Positions 24,837 to 32,541 of a stretch of DNA of 64,000 nucleotides are shown piece after piece. Each line of letters begins with the position of its first letter. Position 1 is the stretch's first letter. Source of the stretch: Bradymonadales bacterium (GTDB lineage: Bacteria; Myxococcota_A; Bradymonadia; JAFGEP01). Both the position numbers and the translations under genes were made by a program. The notes beneath the pieces are model-generated. The model was not told where the DNA came from. It made no database searches and saw only the letters and a program-made list of their open reading frames with translations. Location of the stretch: contig JAFGEP010000019.1 in the NCBI GenBank assembly GCA_016931535.1, positions 1 through 64,000 on the forward strand, written 5' to 3'.

Positions 24837-26204
24837 ATGCAGCTTGTCCTCGATTGTGACGGTATCTTCAGGCGGTTGAGCCCGGATGAGGCGCGCGAGG
24901 CCGATTCCCGTCGAAGGGCGCTGCTCGAGTCGATATCGGGGCGGGTACAGGACTCCTTTCTGGGGAGCAAACCACACCTGGGACCGTTGTCCCCTGGATG
25001 CCAGCTGTGTGGCGAGGGGCGCTGGTCCTGCATGTTCTTGAACACGGTCTGCAATGGCCACTGCTTCTTCTGCCCGGGGGGCATGACAGCGCCCGAGGCT
25101 CCCCCCTATGCCGAACGGATCGTCTTCCATTCGCCGGACGACTATGCGGCCTACGTGGAGCGGTTCGGCTTTGCGGGTGTCAGCTTCAGTGGAGGGGAGC
25201 CATTTCTGACGCCTGACAAGCTGGTGGCCCACGTCGAGGCGGTCCGGGCACGGCTCGGATCGCGGGTGTATATCTGGGCCTATACCAATGGCCTGGCCGT
25301 CACCCCGGCCCAGTTGGAAAGGCTGGCCAAAGCCGGCCTGGAGGAGATCCGGTTCAACAACGTGGAGAGGGGCTATGCGCTCGACCGGGTGCGTCTGGCC
25401 TTGTCCGTGATTCCGCGGGTCACCATCGAGATTCCGGCCATCCCGGAAGACCTGGAGCTACTGAAGAATCTACTGGTCGAGGCTCGCCGGGTGGGCGTGG
25501 ACCACCTGAACCTACACCAGCTCATGGTGCTGGGACAAAACGCGGCCGCCCTGATGGCCCGCGACTACCATTTCGTGGCCGGCACGACCCCCGCGGTGGT
25601 CGAATCGGAGCTGTGCGCCCTCGAGTTGATGAAGTTCGCGGTGGAGGAGGGATTGGACCTTCCCATCAACTACTGCTCGATGGGTTTCAAGCAGCGCTGG
25701 CAAGCCAGGGCAGAAGACCTGCGGGGTGGATCGCTGGTCATGAGAGGCCATGAGACCCAGGCCGAGACCGGCTGCATCCGCAGACTCTGGCTGCAGGTGG
25801 GGGCCGCCGAGGCGAACGCGATCTCGGCCCACCTGTCCGGTCTGGGAGTCTCGAACAACCTGTGGGCCTTTACCCCCGAAGAGGAACGGTTGTACCTCCA
25901 TCCTTCCTTGGCGGGGTTGCTGCCGGTAGGAAGTGACGACAAAGAGTGGCAATTTTCGCTGGTCTACCTGAAGACCGTCCTGGGCGAGCAAGAAGAAAGC
26001 GAGTTCGGAAGGAACCTGCCGGACTACCGGGAGGAGGTGATCAGCCCCGACAAGACCGTGGGCATCCGGCTGTTTCCCGTCACCTCCCCCATTCCTCTCA
26101 CCCTCGAGGAGGTCAGGCAGCTCGAGGGCTACCCACCACCCGAGGCGCTGGTCGGCTACGAGCGGATTGCCACGGGGCTCCAGGACCTCCGGACGGGAAG
26201 GTAG
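24837..26204 (+). CDS. Radical SAM protein, COG2108-like (PflA-related), unknown function
   Basis: 455 aa. The [4Fe-4S]/SAM motif is Cys72-x3-Cys76-x2-Cys79 (CNGHCFFC), preceded by three cysteines (Cys55, Cys58, Cys65) in GCQLCGEGRWSC, the layout of the COG2108 group related to pyruvate-formate-lyase activases. SFSGGEPFLTPD is the SAM-contact loop. The C-terminal 150 residues are family-specific. The reaction is not known. There is no Shine-Dalgarno at the ATG chosen, so the start is uncertain. It stands alone, convergent with polX across a palindromic element. Confidence 0.75.
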   Translation: MQLVLDCDGIFRRLSPDEAREADSRRRALLESISGRVQDSFLGSKPHLGPLSPGCQLCGEGRWSCMFLNTVCNGHCFFCPGGMTAPEAPPYAERIVFHSPDDYAAYVERFGFAGVSFSGGEPFLTPDKLVAHVEAVRARLGSRVYIWAYTNGLAVTPAQLERLAKAGLEEIRFNNVERGYALDRVRLALSVIPRVTIEIPAIPEDLELLKNLLVEARRVGVDHLNLHQLMVLGQNAAALMARDYHFVAGTTPAVVESELCALELMKFAVEEGLDLPINYCSMGFKQRWQARAEDLRGGSLVMRGHETQAETGCIRRLWLQVGAAEANAISAHLSGLGVSNNLWAFTPEEERLYLHPSLAGLLPVGSDDKEWQFSLVYLKTVLGEQEESEFGRNLPDYREEVISPDKTVGIRLFPVTSPIPLTLEEVRQLEGYPPPEALVGYERIATGLQDLRTGR

Positions 26205-26219
26205 CGGGCAGTCTCTTTC

Positions 26220-26468
26220 ACCCCCATCCCCTCTCCCGCTGACGCGGGCGAGGGGGACCAACTTTCTTTGGCTCCACTCCACGTGGAGCCCGGACCTTTC
26301 TCCGAGTCCGTAGAGTGGACGCCGGGACCCGCCGAGCAGTTACGTCAGTAACCGCCGGTGGGTGGCGGAGTCTCGGAGGCGAGGAGAAAGGCCCGGGCGA
26401 CGCGCTTGTGCCAGTCTCCCCCTGCATTGGTGCCCTCGCCCGCTCTCCCGTTGTCGCCGGCGAGGTGG
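26220..26468. repeat. Large imperfect palindrome (MITE/BIME-like), about 250 bp
   Basis: The convergent gap between the radical SAM gene and polX is a palindrome around about 26345. Centre: GTTAC-GTCA-GTAAC (26339-26352). Middle arms: 26289-26302 pairs with 26384-26397 (13 of 14), and 26301-26306 with 26372-26377. Outer ends each hold a C-rich/G-rich hairpin: 26228-26239 with 26244-26255 (11 of 12), and CCTCGCC near 26434 with GGCGAGG near 26459. A separate perfect 8-bp hairpin lies at 26270-26290. A T-rich run follows the left hairpin, so it may act as terminator for the upstream gene. No transposase is encoded. Confidence 0.65.
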
Positions 26469-26497
26469 ACCGTTGCCCGCGGTCTGTACATGAGAAG

Positions 26498-28252
26498 CTA
26501 CACGGCCGGCTGTTTGCCCAACGCAGCCATGAGATCGGCCAGAGGTTTGGTGTTGAGCACATCATTCCGGGTGAGCCAGGCGCGGCGCGCCTGGGCGATG
26601 CCATGGCGCATGTGGGAGAGGGTCTCGGCGGTGTGGGCGTCGGTGTCGATGACGATCATGGCTCCGAGCTCGCGGGCGCGCATCAACTGGGTGTCCTTGA
26701 GGTCCAGGCGGTCGGGCTGGGCGTTGTGCTCCACGGCCACGCGGTGCTCGACCGCGCATTGGAGGACAGCTTCCAGGTCGTACTGGATGGGGAGCCGCTT
26801 GTTGATGAGCCGGCAGGTCGGGTGGGCCAGGATGTTGACCAGCGGATGGGAGATGGCCCGAATGATCCGTTCGGTCTGCCGCGCCGGCGGCAGGTCGAAG
26901 TAGGAGTGGACCGCAGCCACCACCAGGTCGAGCTCCTGGAGGTCCTCGTCCTCCAGGTCCAACGAGCCGTCTGCCAGGATGTCCACCTCCAGGCTTCGGA
27001 GCATGCGGATCTCCGGGTAGCGGGCGGCGATCTCCTCCATCTCCTGGCGCTGGAGACGCAATCGGGCGGCATCCAGGCCGTGTGCCATGGCCAGCGCCTT
27101 GCTGTGGTCGGACATGGCGAAGTACTCGTAGCCGAGAGCTGCGCAGGCGTTCAGCATGGTCTCGATGGGATCTCTCCCGTCGGACCAGTTGCTGTGCATC
27201 TGCAGGTCGCCACGGATGTCGCCTGGCTCGATCAGGGCGGGCAGGCGGCCCTGTCGGGCAGCCTCGATCTCGCCGCGGTTCTCGCGCAGCTCGGGGGGGA
27301 TGAAGGAGAGCCCGAGGGCGGCGTACAGCTCTTCTTCGGTCTCACCGGCCACCCATAGCGAGTCCGCTTCCGGGTCGGGCGCACCCTCTTCAACCCGGTA
27401 CAGCCCGTACTCCGACAGCCGCATTCCCTGCTCTTGGGCCAGCTTCCGCAGCCGGATGTCGTGGTCCTTGCTCCCAGTGAAGTAGCAGAGGGCCGCTCCG
27501 AAGCTCTTCTCGGGAACGACGCGGATATCCACCTGGAGCTGGCTGTCGAGGATGACCGTGCTTCGGGTCTCTCCGGCGCTCTCCACGCTGGCGACCTGGT
27601 CGAAGGCGGTGAACCGTTCCATCACGGGGTAGGGCTGGTCGGCGATGACCAGGATATCCAGGTCCCCTACGGTTTCCACCTGCCGCCGGAAGCTGCCGGC
27701 CGCCTCCACCTGCTTGACGCCAGGTAGCCCCTCCAGGTGTTTTTTCAGGGCCTTCACCACCGGTTCGGCGGCGAAGTGGAGGGTGCGGGCGCCGAGCAGG
27801 CGGTAATCGGCGGTCGCCTTGAGGATCTTCTCTTCGGTCTTCTGGCCGAACCCCTCCAGCTGGGCGAGCTCCCCTTTGCGTGCCCGCTCCTCCAGCTCCT
27901 CGATGGTGGTGATGCCCAGGGATTGCCACAGCTTGCGGGTCTTCTTGGGGCCCAGGCCGCGGAGCTTGAGGATCTCGAACAGGCCTGGCGGAACCTCCCG
28001 GCGGATCCGCTCCAGGTAGCCGAGCCGGCCAGTCTGTACCAGCTCCGCGATCTTGGCGGCGATCTCTTTACCTATGCCCTGGATTTCGGTCAGATCGGCG
28101 GCCTCCTCCACCGCCTTGTGGAGTGGCTCGCTGCGGCTCTCGATCACGCGGGCTGCCGTCCGGTAGGCGCGGACCTTGAAGGGGTTCTCGTCGGTGAGAT
28201 CCAGAATATCGGCGATCAGCTCGAAGGTGGCGGCGATCTCGGCGTTTTCCAC
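26498..28252 (-). CDS. polX: DNA polymerase X family protein with PHP domain
   Basis: 584 aa, GTG start. Order: helix-hairpin-helix 8-kDa region (residues 1-100, with IQGIGKEIAAKI and LRGLGPKKTRKL), palm with GSFRR and catalytic VGDLDIL, thumb, then a C-terminal PHP domain (residues 340-584: DLQMHSNWSDG, MSDHSKA, AHPTCRL, DTDAHTAETL). Bacterial PolX fills short gaps in base-excision repair, and its PHP domain gives 3'-5' exonuclease and AP-endonuclease activity. Length and order match the bacterial family. Confidence 0.94.
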   Translation of the reverse strand: MENAEIAATFELIADILDLTDENPFKVRAYRTAARVIESRSEPLHKAVEEAADLTEIQGIGKEIAAKIAELVQTGRLGYLERIRREVPPGLFEILKLRGLGPKKTRKLWQSLGITTIEELEERARKGELAQLEGFGQKTEEKILKATADYRLLGARTLHFAAEPVVKALKKHLEGLPGVKQVEAAGSFRRQVETVGDLDILVIADQPYPVMERFTAFDQVASVESAGETRSTVILDSQLQVDIRVVPEKSFGAALCYFTGSKDHDIRLRKLAQEQGMRLSEYGLYRVEEGAPDPEADSLWVAGETEEELYAALGLSFIPPELRENRGEIEAARQGRLPALIEPGDIRGDLQMHSNWSDGRDPIETMLNACAALGYEYFAMSDHSKALAMAHGLDAARLRLQRQEMEEIAARYPEIRMLRSLEVDILADGSLDLEDEDLQELDLVVAAVHSYFDLPPARQTERIIRAISHPLVNILAHPTCRLINKRLPIQYDLEAVLQCAVEHRVAVEHNAQPDRLDLKDTQLMRARELGAMIVIDTDAHTAETLSHMRHGIAQARRAWLTRNDVLNTKPLADLMAALGKQPAV

Positions 28253-28430
28253 GGCTCGTACCTGTTGGGCTGCTGTTGGGAACTGCTATGGATCTAACCC
28301 CCGAATCCACTACCTGTCCAGCCGGTGGCAGCAACAGGAGCGCTCAGCGGCCAGGTGTAGGCCGACAGAGCCGGGTGGGTGATGGAGGGATCAGGCTTGC
28401 GGTCAGGGCGACAGTCGCTCTCATGGTCGC

Positions 28431-29306
28431 TCACCCTCGCTCACGCTCACGGTCACGCTCGCGCTCAGGCTCACGATGGGGGGCGGGTTGCTCGAACGGC
28501 CGCACGGTGTGCGCGTGGTTGACCGGGCCATGGCCTTTGCCAAGCCCCGGCGCGGTGCGGATGGCCTCGCGAAGGTAGCGCCGGGCTCGGCCCACCGCTT
28601 CGACGGTGGGCATTCCGGCGGCCAGCCCGACGGCGATCGCCGAGGCCAGGGTGCAGCCGGTGCCGTGGGTGTGAGGTGTTTCCAGGCGTTCGTCCTCGAA
28701 AATCTCGATGTGATCGGGCGACATCAGGAGGTCGTACAGGCGGGAGCCGGGCAGGTGCCCTCCCTTGAGCAGGACGTGCCCGCATCCGAGAGAAAGCAGC
28801 TGACGGGCCGCCGTCTCCATGGCCGACAGGTCGGTGATGCTCTCGGTGGGGAGCGACAGAAGCCGCTCCGCCTCCCGAAGGTTGGGGGTGATGAGGGTCG
28901 ACAGCGGCAGCAGCCGTGCCGTCAGCCGTTCCAGGGCGCTGTCGTCGATCAGGGGCGCGCCCCCCTTGGCCACCATCACCGGGTCGATGACGGCCGGGAT
29001 CCCCTGGCCTTCCCGCTCGAGGACCTGGCACACCGCCTCGAGCACCTGGGCATCGTGGAGCATGCCGGTCTTGATGCAATCGGCACCGATGTCGGCCAGG
29101 ATCATTCTCATCTGGAGCTGAACGAAGGCCGGCGGGGTGGGGATCACCCCGGCCACGCCCAGGGTGTCCTGGGCGGTCAGGGCGGTGACGGCGGTGGCGG
29201 CGTACCCTCCCAGGGCGGTGACGGTCTTGATATCCGCCTGGATTCCGGCGCCACCCCCCGAGTCGGAGCCGGCCACGATGAGGACTCGGGGCGTTGCGCC
29301 GGCCAT
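28431..29306 (-). CDS. thiD: Hydroxymethylpyrimidine/phosphomethylpyrimidine kinase
   Basis: 291 aa. The ribokinase-like fold shows GSDSGGGAGIQADIKT at the N-terminus, the KTGML and DPVMVAKGG blocks, and the catalytic/anion-hole motif HGTGCTL. It phosphorylates HMP and HMP-P in thiamine synthesis. The last 20 or so residues are an Arg-Glu repeat encoded by a degenerate GAGCGTGAGCG-type repeat, so the original stop has probably been extended into repetitive DNA. It starts 1 bp after the end of the membrane-protein gene, so the two are likely one transcript. Confidence 0.92.
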   Translation of the reverse strand: MAGATPRVLIVAGSDSGGGAGIQADIKTVTALGGYAATAVTALTAQDTLGVAGVIPTPPAFVQLQMRMILADIGADCIKTGMLHDAQVLEAVCQVLEREGQGIPAVIDPVMVAKGGAPLIDDSALERLTARLLPLSTLITPNLREAERLLSLPTESITDLSAMETAARQLLSLGCGHVLLKGGHLPGSRLYDLLMSPDHIEIFEDERLETPHTHGTGCTLASAIAVGLAAGMPTVEAVGRARRYLREAIRTAPGLGKGHGPVNHAHTVRPFEQPAPHREPERERDRERERG

Positions 29307-29307
29307 G

Positions 29308-29964
29308 TCAGTAGACCCAGCCCAGGATGCCCAGAAACAGCACGTTGGCGACGACCGCGATGGCGTACAGGCTCGATATGGCGATGACCTTCGCGCGGTT
29401 GGTCTTCAGTGCAAGGACCAGGATGATGGCTACGTAGAAGTGGAAGTAGCCGAACAGGAAGATCAGCCAGATGCCGGCAAAGGACCGGTTCCAGAGGCGG
29501 TACTCCCAGACCAGATGGTCCCCGATGTTGAGCAGTACCTCGACGAAGACGCAGAAGACGGCGAAGGCGAAGCCCCAGAACCAGCGGTTGGGAACGCCGA
29601 GTATCCGGTGCTCCTTGGTGGAAGAGAGGGTGTGGTAGTAGACGATCCCGGAGATGGCGAACATGAACATGATCTCGATGTTCCAGCCCACCATGGTCCG
29701 CAGCGCCGTCGGCCCCGGCGTGGTCCAGACCGCCGACCGTTGGGTGAGATGGAACACCACCCCGTTCCAGGTCTCGTTGATGAAGTCCATGCCGAACAGG
29801 GTCAGGCCGGCAAAGACCGCATCCCAGTTCTTGGTCTCGCGGGCCCGCTTGATCTCCACGGCATAGATGTACAGCACGATGGCCAGGAGCGGGATGATGT
29901 ACCACTGGATGGTGGACAGGTCCCTCAACCCTTCGAGTGCTCTTTGGGACGCTTCTGTGATCAT
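29308..29964 (-). CDS. Integral membrane protein, unknown function
   Basis: 218 aa with an ideal AGGAGG 8 nt before the ATG. About six TM helices can be read (first: WYIIPLLAIVLYIYAVEI; last: AIAVVANVLFLGILGW). Polar features inside the membrane part include DFINETWNG, ERY-less HLTQRS, and GDHLVWEYRLW. I do not recognise the family. It is followed by thiD after 1 bp, so the genes are probably co-transcribed, but no thiamine role can be claimed. Confidence 0.75.
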   Translation of the reverse strand: MITEASQRALEGLRDLSTIQWYIIPLLAIVLYIYAVEIKRARETKNWDAVFAGLTLFGMDFINETWNGVVFHLTQRSAVWTTPGPTALRTMVGWNIEIMFMFAISGIVYYHTLSSTKEHRILGVPNRWFWGFAFAVFCVFVEVLLNIGDHLVWEYRLWNRSFAGIWLIFLFGYFHFYVAIILVLALKTNRAKVIAISSLYAIAVVANVLFLGILGWVY

Positions 29965-30039
29965 CTGGTGTGCCTCCTGGTTGTTGGGGTGAACATCCTA
30001 GCTGCTTGGCAATGATGGGCCTTGATATGCATGGTGTTA

Positions 30040-31512
30040 CTACCCGGATCGGCGGCGCCTGATGGCGATCAGCATGGCCATCAGCGCCAGCCAAAGCAGG
30101 TGATCGGCCGGCCCCTGCCGAGCCGTGGCGCAACCACCGCAGTCGTCCTCAGAGGATCCCGCCGTCTGACTCCCGCTGCCGGTGTCCGTTTCGTCGGCCA
30201 GGTCTCCCAGGTCAGGGAAGGGGGCCGCGTCGCCCGCATCCGGCTCTTCTGAGGCATCGTCCAGAAAGGCGGTGTCCTCGTCGGTCTCCTCTTCGGCACC
30301 GGAGTCGATACAGAGGGCGCCCTCTTCGGTCTCTGTGCAGATCATCCCGTCCGCGTGGCAGATCTCCCGGGTGGTCCGGCCGTCGCTGCAGTTGATGGCG
30401 GTGGTTCCCTCGCACCGGCCCGTCTCATCCTCCGGGCGACAGACCGTGCTGTCCACACAGTCGTACCCCTCCTCTTCTCCGACCCAGCCGCAGACGCCGC
30501 CGCGCGTGAGGCAGTTCCGCTGGACGATCCGGCCGTCACGGCAGGACTCCAGGATGTCGCCGTCACACCACTCGAACTCCCCCAGCTCTCCGCAGGCACA
30601 GCCGTACCGCTCCGCCTCCTCGATGTAGGTGCACTCGGCTCCCAGGATCGTGCAGTCCATCTGCACAAGAGTGCCCCTGGGACAGGTCTCGGCCACGTTA
30701 TCGGTGCAGCGCCCTTCGCGACTCACCCCGTCGCAGGGGTCCTCCGGAACCTCACCCGCCAGGATGGGGCCGATCCAGTCGTAGATGGTGTCCAGTCGGG
30801 TCATGTAGTCGATATCGACACAGGTCGAGTCGCCTTCGGCCTCGACCGCCAGCACGACCGGGTTGCCTTCGGCGTCGGTGTGGATGAGGCCGCTGCCGGA
30901 GTCGCCGAAGCAGATGCCCTGTTCCCCCCGGCCATCGATCACGATCCAGCGGTCGTCGACGTCATAGACGTACACGGTTGCAAACCAGCGCCCCGTCCTG
31001 GTCTCGTCGTACGTATCTCCGTAGCCGCCCGCCTGGACCGCGGTTCCGATGAAGGTCTCGTCGATGGCAACCTGGTTGATGGGGATGGGGGTGATCTCCA
31101 CGTCACCGGCCGTGGCGTCCTCGGCGAGCAGGATCATGGCGGCATCGACCTGGAAGTTGGGGTAGATCGCCGAGGAGAGGAAAAGGCCTTCCGGCTCTGT
31201 CGGTTCGAGCCCTACCCCGAAGCCGATATCTCCGCCCGACAAGCCGGAGATGCAGTGCCTGGCGGTCACGACCAGGTCGGGGGCGACCAGCGTCCCGGTA
31301 CAGAAGGCCAGCGAGGGAGATCGCGCAGGATACAGCCAGCCGATGGCCCTGATCTGCGAGTCGGTCAGGTCGACTACCTGGGGCTGGCGGGTGCCGTTGA
31401 CGATCGGGGTGTAGAAGGTGTCGTAGGAGATGGGACCGGCCCCCTCTTGCTTGTCTATCTGGCAGCCGGTGAGAGCCAACACGATCAGAGCAAGGACAGT
31501 CAGTCTTTTCAT
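30040..31512 (-). CDS. Trypsin-like serine protease lipoprotein with MYXO-CTERM-like tail
   Basis: 490 aa from the ATG at 31512. Lipobox LTGC puts the lipid on Cys17. A chymotrypsin-fold domain (about 36-260) has the activation-site-like IVNGT, catalytic His86 (TARHC), Asp123 (QVDAAMI) and Ser205 (GDSGSG). Three or four Cys-rich repeats follow (residues 270-410; pattern C-x-G..ESC..G..V...C). The C-terminus has an acidic linker, DDCGGCA, one TM helix (LLWLALMAMLIAI) and RRRR. That last arrangement resembles MYXO-CTERM surface-sorting signals of Myxococcota, though the Cys pattern is not a perfect match. Likely a surface or secreted protease; all three catalytic residues are intact. Confidence 0.85.
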   Translation of the reverse strand: MKRLTVLALIVLALTGCQIDKQEGAGPISYDTFYTPIVNGTRQPQVVDLTDSQIRAIGWLYPARSPSLAFCTGTLVAPDLVVTARHCISGLSGGDIGFGVGLEPTEPEGLFLSSAIYPNFQVDAAMILLAEDATAGDVEITPIPINQVAIDETFIGTAVQAGGYGDTYDETRTGRWFATVYVYDVDDRWIVIDGRGEQGICFGDSGSGLIHTDAEGNPVVLAVEAEGDSTCVDIDYMTRLDTIYDWIGPILAGEVPEDPCDGVSREGRCTDNVAETCPRGTLVQMDCTILGAECTYIEEAERYGCACGELGEFEWCDGDILESCRDGRIVQRNCLTRGGVCGWVGEEEGYDCVDSTVCRPEDETGRCEGTTAINCSDGRTTREICHADGMICTETEEGALCIDSGAEEETDEDTAFLDDASEEPDAGDAAPFPDLGDLADETDTGSGSQTAGSSEDDCGGCATARQGPADHLLWLALMAMLIAIRRRRSG

Positions 31513-31688
31513 TGCAGTTCTCAGGTTTCGGCCACCACAGGCCCACAGGTGGCAACCGATCGCCAGGTCTTTTACCCTGTTTTGTAGGCCAGGAACAGAG
31601 GGGGCGTTGAGGAGGTGATCGCAGGTGGCGGTTTTTTCCGCCCTGTGTGGCGGGAGGCGATCGCGATCGGTCAATTCGCCTGGGGGAG

Positions 31689-32081
31689 CTACCCCGCCTC
31701 CAACCGATCGATCTGGTAGGCGGACATCCGCTCGTCGGCGGTGACCAGGAGGAGCCCCTCGATCTGGGTCTGTGCGATCAGGAGGCGATCGAAAGGGTCG
31801 TCATGGTGGCGCGGTAACGTGGCGACGTGAGCGGCATGCCGGGCGTCTACCGGGAGGTCGAATATGCCGTCCCGGACGAGGCGGGGGAGCACGAACTCGG
31901 CCGGGGGGCAGGGGAGCGGGAGCTTGCCGAGATGGTACTTGATGGCGATCTCCCACACGCTGGCGGCAGAGAGGAACACCTCGTTGCGCCGCTCTTCGAT
32001 GGCGCTGCGGGCTTGTTTGTTCAGGCGTGCGGGGCTCAGGATGGCCCATAGCCAAACGTGGGTGTCGAGGAGAAGCCTCAC
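31689..32081 (-). CDS. vapC: PIN-domain toxin (VapC-like ribonuclease)
   Basis: 130 aa, GTG start. The PIN acidic residues are visible: Asp6 (LLLDTHVW), Glu in SVWEIAIK, and Asp residues in DDPFDRLL and TADERM. LDTHVWLW is typical of the Phd-associated VapC subgroup. It would cleave RNA when freed from the antitoxin. Its start overlaps the antitoxin stop (GTGA), so the two are made together. Confidence 0.92.
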   Translation of the reverse strand: MRLLLDTHVWLWAILSPARLNKQARSAIEERRNEVFLSAASVWEIAIKYHLGKLPLPCPPAEFVLPRLVRDGIFDLPVDARHAAHVATLPRHHDDPFDRLLIAQTQIEGLLLVTADERMSAYQIDRLEAG

Positions 32082-32317
32082 GGTGCACCCTGGAACAGCG
32101 CCAGGATCTCGGCAGGCAAGGGGGCGTCGAAATCCTCCGGCACCTCAAAAAGACCCGCATCTTTGCCCAGGGTGCGACCTTTCCGTTGCGTCTCGATCCT
32201 GCTGAGCCGGGCAAGCGGCTTCCCATACCGGGCGATGATGATCTCTTCCCCCGCCTCCACGCGGGCCAGGAGTCGGGAGAGGTTGGTCTTGGCTTCGTAC
32301 ACGTTCACGATGTCCAT
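32078..32317 (-). CDS. Phd/YefM-type antitoxin
   Basis: 79 aa from the ATG at 32317, with GGAGG upstream. MDIVNVYEAKTNLSRLLARV and IARYGKPLARL are the Phd/YefM fold, which binds DNA as a dimer at its N-terminal half and wraps the toxin with the C-terminal half (DFDAPLPAEILALFQ). It should neutralise the PIN toxin and repress its own promoter, which carries a matching dyad. Confidence 0.9.
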   Translation of the reverse strand: MDIVNVYEAKTNLSRLLARVEAGEEIIIARYGKPLARLSRIETQRKGRTLGKDAGLFEVPEDFDAPLPAEILALFQGAP

Positions 32318-32334
32318 GTGCCGCCTCCCCAAGT

Positions 32335-32363
32335 AGACTAACATTAGGTTTCAAGTTAGTCAA
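32335..32363 (-). promoter_or_regulatory. Promoter and operator of the toxin-antitoxin pair
   Basis: On the minus strand TTGACT (32358-32363) and TAGTCT (32335-32340) stand exactly 17 bp apart. A perfect 7-bp dyad, GACTAAC (32336-32342) / GTTAGTC (32355-32361), overlaps both hexamers, so a bound Phd-type dimer would block polymerase. The antitoxin start is 18 bp downstream of the -10, giving a very short leader. Confidence 0.7.
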
Positions 32364-32541
32364 CACTGCCGCAAGGCTCGGTTTACCTCGACGAAGTGCC
32401 GGTCTAGCGAAGAACGAAGGGGTGATGTGAGAGAGATCGGCGGTTTCGTAGATGACCGCGGCCTCGACCGTGGTTGACAAGATCAGGGGTCTGGCCTGAA
32501 GTTGTGGCTTACATCGTACCCACTGCCACCAGGAACGGCTC

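Noticed and set aside
26315..27358. 347-codon plus-strand frame opposite polX
   Set aside because: Runs antisense through polX motifs and into the palindromic element; no recognisable domain.
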